DNA of 64,000 nt from Anaerolineales bacterium (GTDB taxonomy: Bacteria; Chloroflexota; Anaerolineae; Anaerolineales; E44-bin32), in NCBI GenBank assembly GCA_016927115.1, contig JAFGNH010000137.1, positions 42,926 through 106,925 on the forward strand, written 5' to 3'. Below the pieces are notes generated by a model that was not told where the DNA came from, did not search any database, and was given only the letters and a program-made list of their open reading frames with translations. A program made the translations under genes and the position numbers. Every line of letters starts with the position of its first letter. Positions within the stretch are counted from its first letter, which is position 1. Below are positions 61,904 to 64,000 of the stretch, in pieces.

Positions 61904-62667
61904 TTAATCGTCTTTTCGAAAATATCACCCCACGATGAGGGAATAAACATAACGATTTTTTCTGAAGGGTCAGCGGCAATATCCCGGAGTGTTTGCAATG
62001 TTCGCAGGTGCAAAGCCCCGTTGCTTTTCGACAGATTCACTGCTGCCTTCATCAGATTCTCGGAAGCTGTTAGCTCACCCTGGGAGTTTATAATCATGGC
62101 GCGACGTTCCCGTTCCGCTTCAGCCTGCTTGGCCATGGCTCGCTTCATTTCGGCCGGTAGTTCGACTTCCTGGATCTTGATTGATACGACATCAACACCC
62201 CAGCTGGTTGTTTCAGAATCAACAATTTCCTTGATGCTCTCTGCAATTCGTTCACGCTCTGTGAGCACAAAGTCCATTTCACTGTTGCCAATTACATCTC
62301 GCAGTGCCGCCTGGGTGTACTGTTTGATGGCGAAAACATGGTCCTCGATTTCAAGAATCACTGTCTCCGGATTGATGACTTTAAAATACACAACCGCATT
62401 CACAAGCATGGGGATGTTATCTTTTGTCATAACTTCCTGGCGCGGGATTTCCGCTGTTTTGAGCCGCATTTCCACCTTTTTTAAACGTTGGACGAGGGGG
62501 ATAATCAGGGTTAAGCCAGGCTCCCGGACACCGGTAAATTTACCAAATGTGAAAATTACCCCGCGTTCAAATTGATAGATCACACGGATTCCGCGAAGTG
62601 CGAGAAAAAACAACAACACCAGAATGCCAGTGAGAATACAACCACCAATAGGCAATAGGGCTTCCAT
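61900..62667 (-). CDS. slipin (SPFH/band 7 membrane protein)
   Basis: A 255-residue protein with an N-terminal membrane segment GGCILTGILVLLFFLALRGIRVIY followed by a band 7 domain: FERGVIFTFGKFTGVREPGLTLIIPLVQRLKKVEMRL, VMTKDNIPMLVNAVVYFKV, ALRDVIGNSEMDFVLTERERIAESIKEIVDSETTSWGVDVVSIKIQEVELPAEMKRAMAKQAEAERERRAMIINSQGE. The pattern is that of bacterial slipins, which form membrane microdomain oligomers. No NfeD-type protease partner gene is adjacent. Length is normal. Its stop overlaps the start of the OMPDC-like gene. Confidence 0.94.
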   Translation of the reverse strand: MEALLPIGGCILTGILVLLFFLALRGIRVIYQFERGVIFTFGKFTGVREPGLTLIIPLVQRLKKVEMRLKTAEIPRQEVMTKDNIPMLVNAVVYFKVINPETVILEIEDHVFAIKQYTQAALRDVIGNSEMDFVLTERERIAESIKEIVDSETTSWGVDVVSIKIQEVELPAEMKRAMAKQAEAERERRAMIINSQGELTASENLMKAAVNLSKSNGALHLRTLQTLRDIAADPSEKIVMFIPSSWGDIFEKTIK

Positions 62668-62788
62668 AAGCTGCTCCTCCTCAATACATGTTTCTTTTAG
62701 ATACCGTATTATGACATGGAATTAAAGCAAGCGAAACTGCAGTATCTACTATACCTGGTTGCGAGTAAGGCGAGGACGGAAAGCGATG

Positions 62789-63745
62789 TCAGTCGTTTTC
62801 TGTGGAGCGGAAGAAGCGGGATAGATCCGGGAAGATCAGGGAGCCTGTTCGATTCTGCTCCAGAGAAACCTTGTTCGCATTCTCGAAATTATGGTGGACT
62901 TCACGCAGCGCACGGACCTGCCAGTTTGGCGGTTCCTGAGAGAAAATGACGATGGCGACAGTGAGTGTCCCGGGAATGAGCAGCATGACCTTGCCATCAT
63001 CTGTCTGCGTGGCAAACATCCGCCCCTGATCCGAACTGCCGGGTTTTATACCAAACGTCTGGAGGATGGTAATTGCCTGTTGTGCTTCGACTGGAATTGT
63101 TCCTTCGTGGAACAATCTGTTCTTGGATACGATATCATAAAAAGCGATCCCAAAGACCTGGGCTTCATTCAGCTGCATGAGGAAAGTGGTTTTTCCTTCT
63201 TCCAGGACAACGCGCCATAGTTCATTCTCTGGATGGAGTTTACCCATCCTTGTGGCAACGGATTTCTGCTCAATGTAGTGTTTCCGTATGGCACGATATT
63301 GGGCCGGGTTAACTATTCCCTGCTGGAAATCCTGCTCAAGCCGCTGAAGTTTTTGCTCAAGAGTCAGAAGCATTTCGCGAAGTTCAGTGTTGAAGGATTC
63401 AGGCAGATTTATTTCCGGCTCGGGCGGTTCCGATTCTTTGGATTCGACAGATCGTGCAGGGACAACATCCGGGTTTAAGATGGGTGGAGCAGGATCAGGC
63501 TCATCTTTGAAGGGGGGGGTTGTTTTCCCCTCAAGCTGGTTGAGGTTTTGTTCCTGCTCGCGTAATAATTCGCGAACAGCGCGCAACTGTCCTGCACTGA
63601 TGGAACCGTCACAGAATGCGATGGCAGCCGAAATCATTCGCTGCCGGGCCCGTTCAAGCTGCTCTAGAGCAGAGACAATTGCAGGGTTATTATTGTTCCC
63701 ATCCGCCCGGGAATCTTGATTTCTGCCCAACAAACCGCTACCCAT
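62789..63745 (-). CDS. hypothetical 318-residue protein with coiled-coil and C-terminal alpha-beta region
   Basis: I recognise no named family. Residues 18-80 are helical (ALEQLERARQRMISAAIAF, GQLRAVRELLREQEQNLNQLEG); a Pro/Glu-rich linker (PPFKDEPDPAPPILNPDVVPARSVESKESEPPEPEINLP) separates them from a second helical pair (LREMLLTLEQKLQRLEQDFQQGIVNPAQYRAIRKHYIEQ). The C-terminal 130 residues show an alternating strand-helix pattern with MQLNEAQVFGIAFYDI, RMFATQTDDGKVMLLIPGTLTVAIVIFSQEPPNWQVRALREVHHNFENAN, suggestive of a longin/roadblock-like fold, which is speculation. The GSGLLGRNQDSRADG N terminus is disordered. No neighbouring gene supports a role. Confidence 0.6.
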   Translation of the reverse strand: MGSGLLGRNQDSRADGNNNNPAIVSALEQLERARQRMISAAIAFCDGSISAGQLRAVRELLREQEQNLNQLEGKTTPPFKDEPDPAPPILNPDVVPARSVESKESEPPEPEINLPESFNTELREMLLTLEQKLQRLEQDFQQGIVNPAQYRAIRKHYIEQKSVATRMGKLHPENELWRVVLEEGKTTFLMQLNEAQVFGIAFYDIVSKNRLFHEGTIPVEAQQAITILQTFGIKPGSSDQGRMFATQTDDGKVMLLIPGTLTVAIVIFSQEPPNWQVRALREVHHNFENANKVSLEQNRTGSLIFPDLSRFFRSTEND

Positions 63746-64000
63746 GGTAAGTATAATACTATGAGATTCCGAAATGCGCCTTAATATTTTCAGAAGAATA
63801 ATTAAAAAAAATATTAGTTCATGATAAGAGGGTATTGCTTCCGGGACATATTTATGTGACAGGTACGGACCGTGCTGTTATCGGGTCCGTTGATGAAATA
63901 TTTTCGGCAAGCTGGCAGGGCAATCGCGTTTTCAATTATGTAAAACCTTAAGCAAGTACTCATGGTCCATACTGCACAATAACCGCTTCCATTTGGCACC
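63746..64000. other. window-edge region without a recognised gene
   Basis: An AT-rich stretch (around 63780-63825, with runs of A) probably holds the promoter of the 318-residue gene. A minus-strand ORF of 61 codons near the edge has no family features and I do not call it. Confidence 0.4.

Noticed and set aside
63814..63999. Short minus-strand ORF at the window edge
   Set aside because: No motif or clear ribosome-binding site; too little sequence to judge.
1..64000. CRISPR arrays, insertion sequences, integrases, phage genes
   Set aside because: None seen on reading through the window: no regularly spaced direct repeats and no transposase-like protein.

Overview
The window reads as chromosomal DNA of a free-living bacterium, most likely a member of the Chloroflexota (Anaerolineae-like). 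This placement is inference from gene repertoire and synteny: Asp23/FakA beside rpmB, tig-clpP-clpX, a SufR-controlled suf operon with a Rieske protein and SufT, MoxR/DUF58/DUF4129 clusters, a fused E1 alpha-beta dehydrogenase and pyruvate phosphate dikinase. No marker gene was searched. Coding density is high and many genes overlap by 1-4 bases. I see no transposase, integrase, phage gene or CRISPR array.

Region 1 (1-9.3 kb) is housekeeping: a partial FakA/DhaL kinase, Asp23 protein, rpmB, rpe, a small lipoprotein, rlmN (apparently starting at CTG), a HAD phosphatase, a DUF1028 protein, and clpX, clpP and tig on the minus strand.

Region 2 (9.4-16.4 kb) looks like one regulatory unit. A SorC-type regulator lies beside a 570-residue MDR dehydrogenase with two Rossmann units, and convergent to that are E2 and fused E1 genes of a 2-oxoacid (pyruvate or acetoin) dehydrogenase. 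The promoters of the dehydrogenase and of the E1/E2 operon carry the same pair of 14-bp operators, 18 bp apart centre to centre and just downstream of the -10 box, so I infer one SorC regulon.

Region 3 (16.4-34.4 kb) is an 18-kb plus-strand carbohydrate locus headed by a GntR/UTRA regulator with a clear promoter and operator. It encodes a class II aldolase, FGGY kinase, fucose/arabinose-isomerase-like protein, DUF4432 epimerase-like protein, ABC sugar importer (binding protein and two permeases, no ATPase), MFS transporter, double VOC protein, amidohydrolase, GH4 glycosidase, GH114-like lipoprotein, membrane glycosyltransferase and a mannitol-dehydrogenase-family oxidoreductase. Isomerase, kinase and aldolase suggest an isomerise-phosphorylate-cleave route; the substrate cannot be told from sequence.

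Region 4 (34.6-39.8 kb) is a decaying MoxR/DUF58/DUF4129 operon on the minus strand with five in-frame stops, one gene fusion and one frameshift. A racemase remnant and a tRNA-Leu(UAG) lie at its edge. An intact paralogous cluster is present at 46.3-49.9 kb.

Region 5 (40-64 kb) holds an EamA transporter, a small XRE regulator/membrane protein pair with a leaderless promoter, efp, a DnaQ-DinG exonuclease-helicase, the intact MoxR/DUF58/DUF4129 cluster, an ECF sigma factor with a partner membrane protein, the sufT-sufR / sufCBD-(94-aa protein)-SU-Rieske locus around a strong palindromic SufR operator, ppdK, an OMPDC-fold protein coupled to a slipin, and an unknown 318-residue protein.
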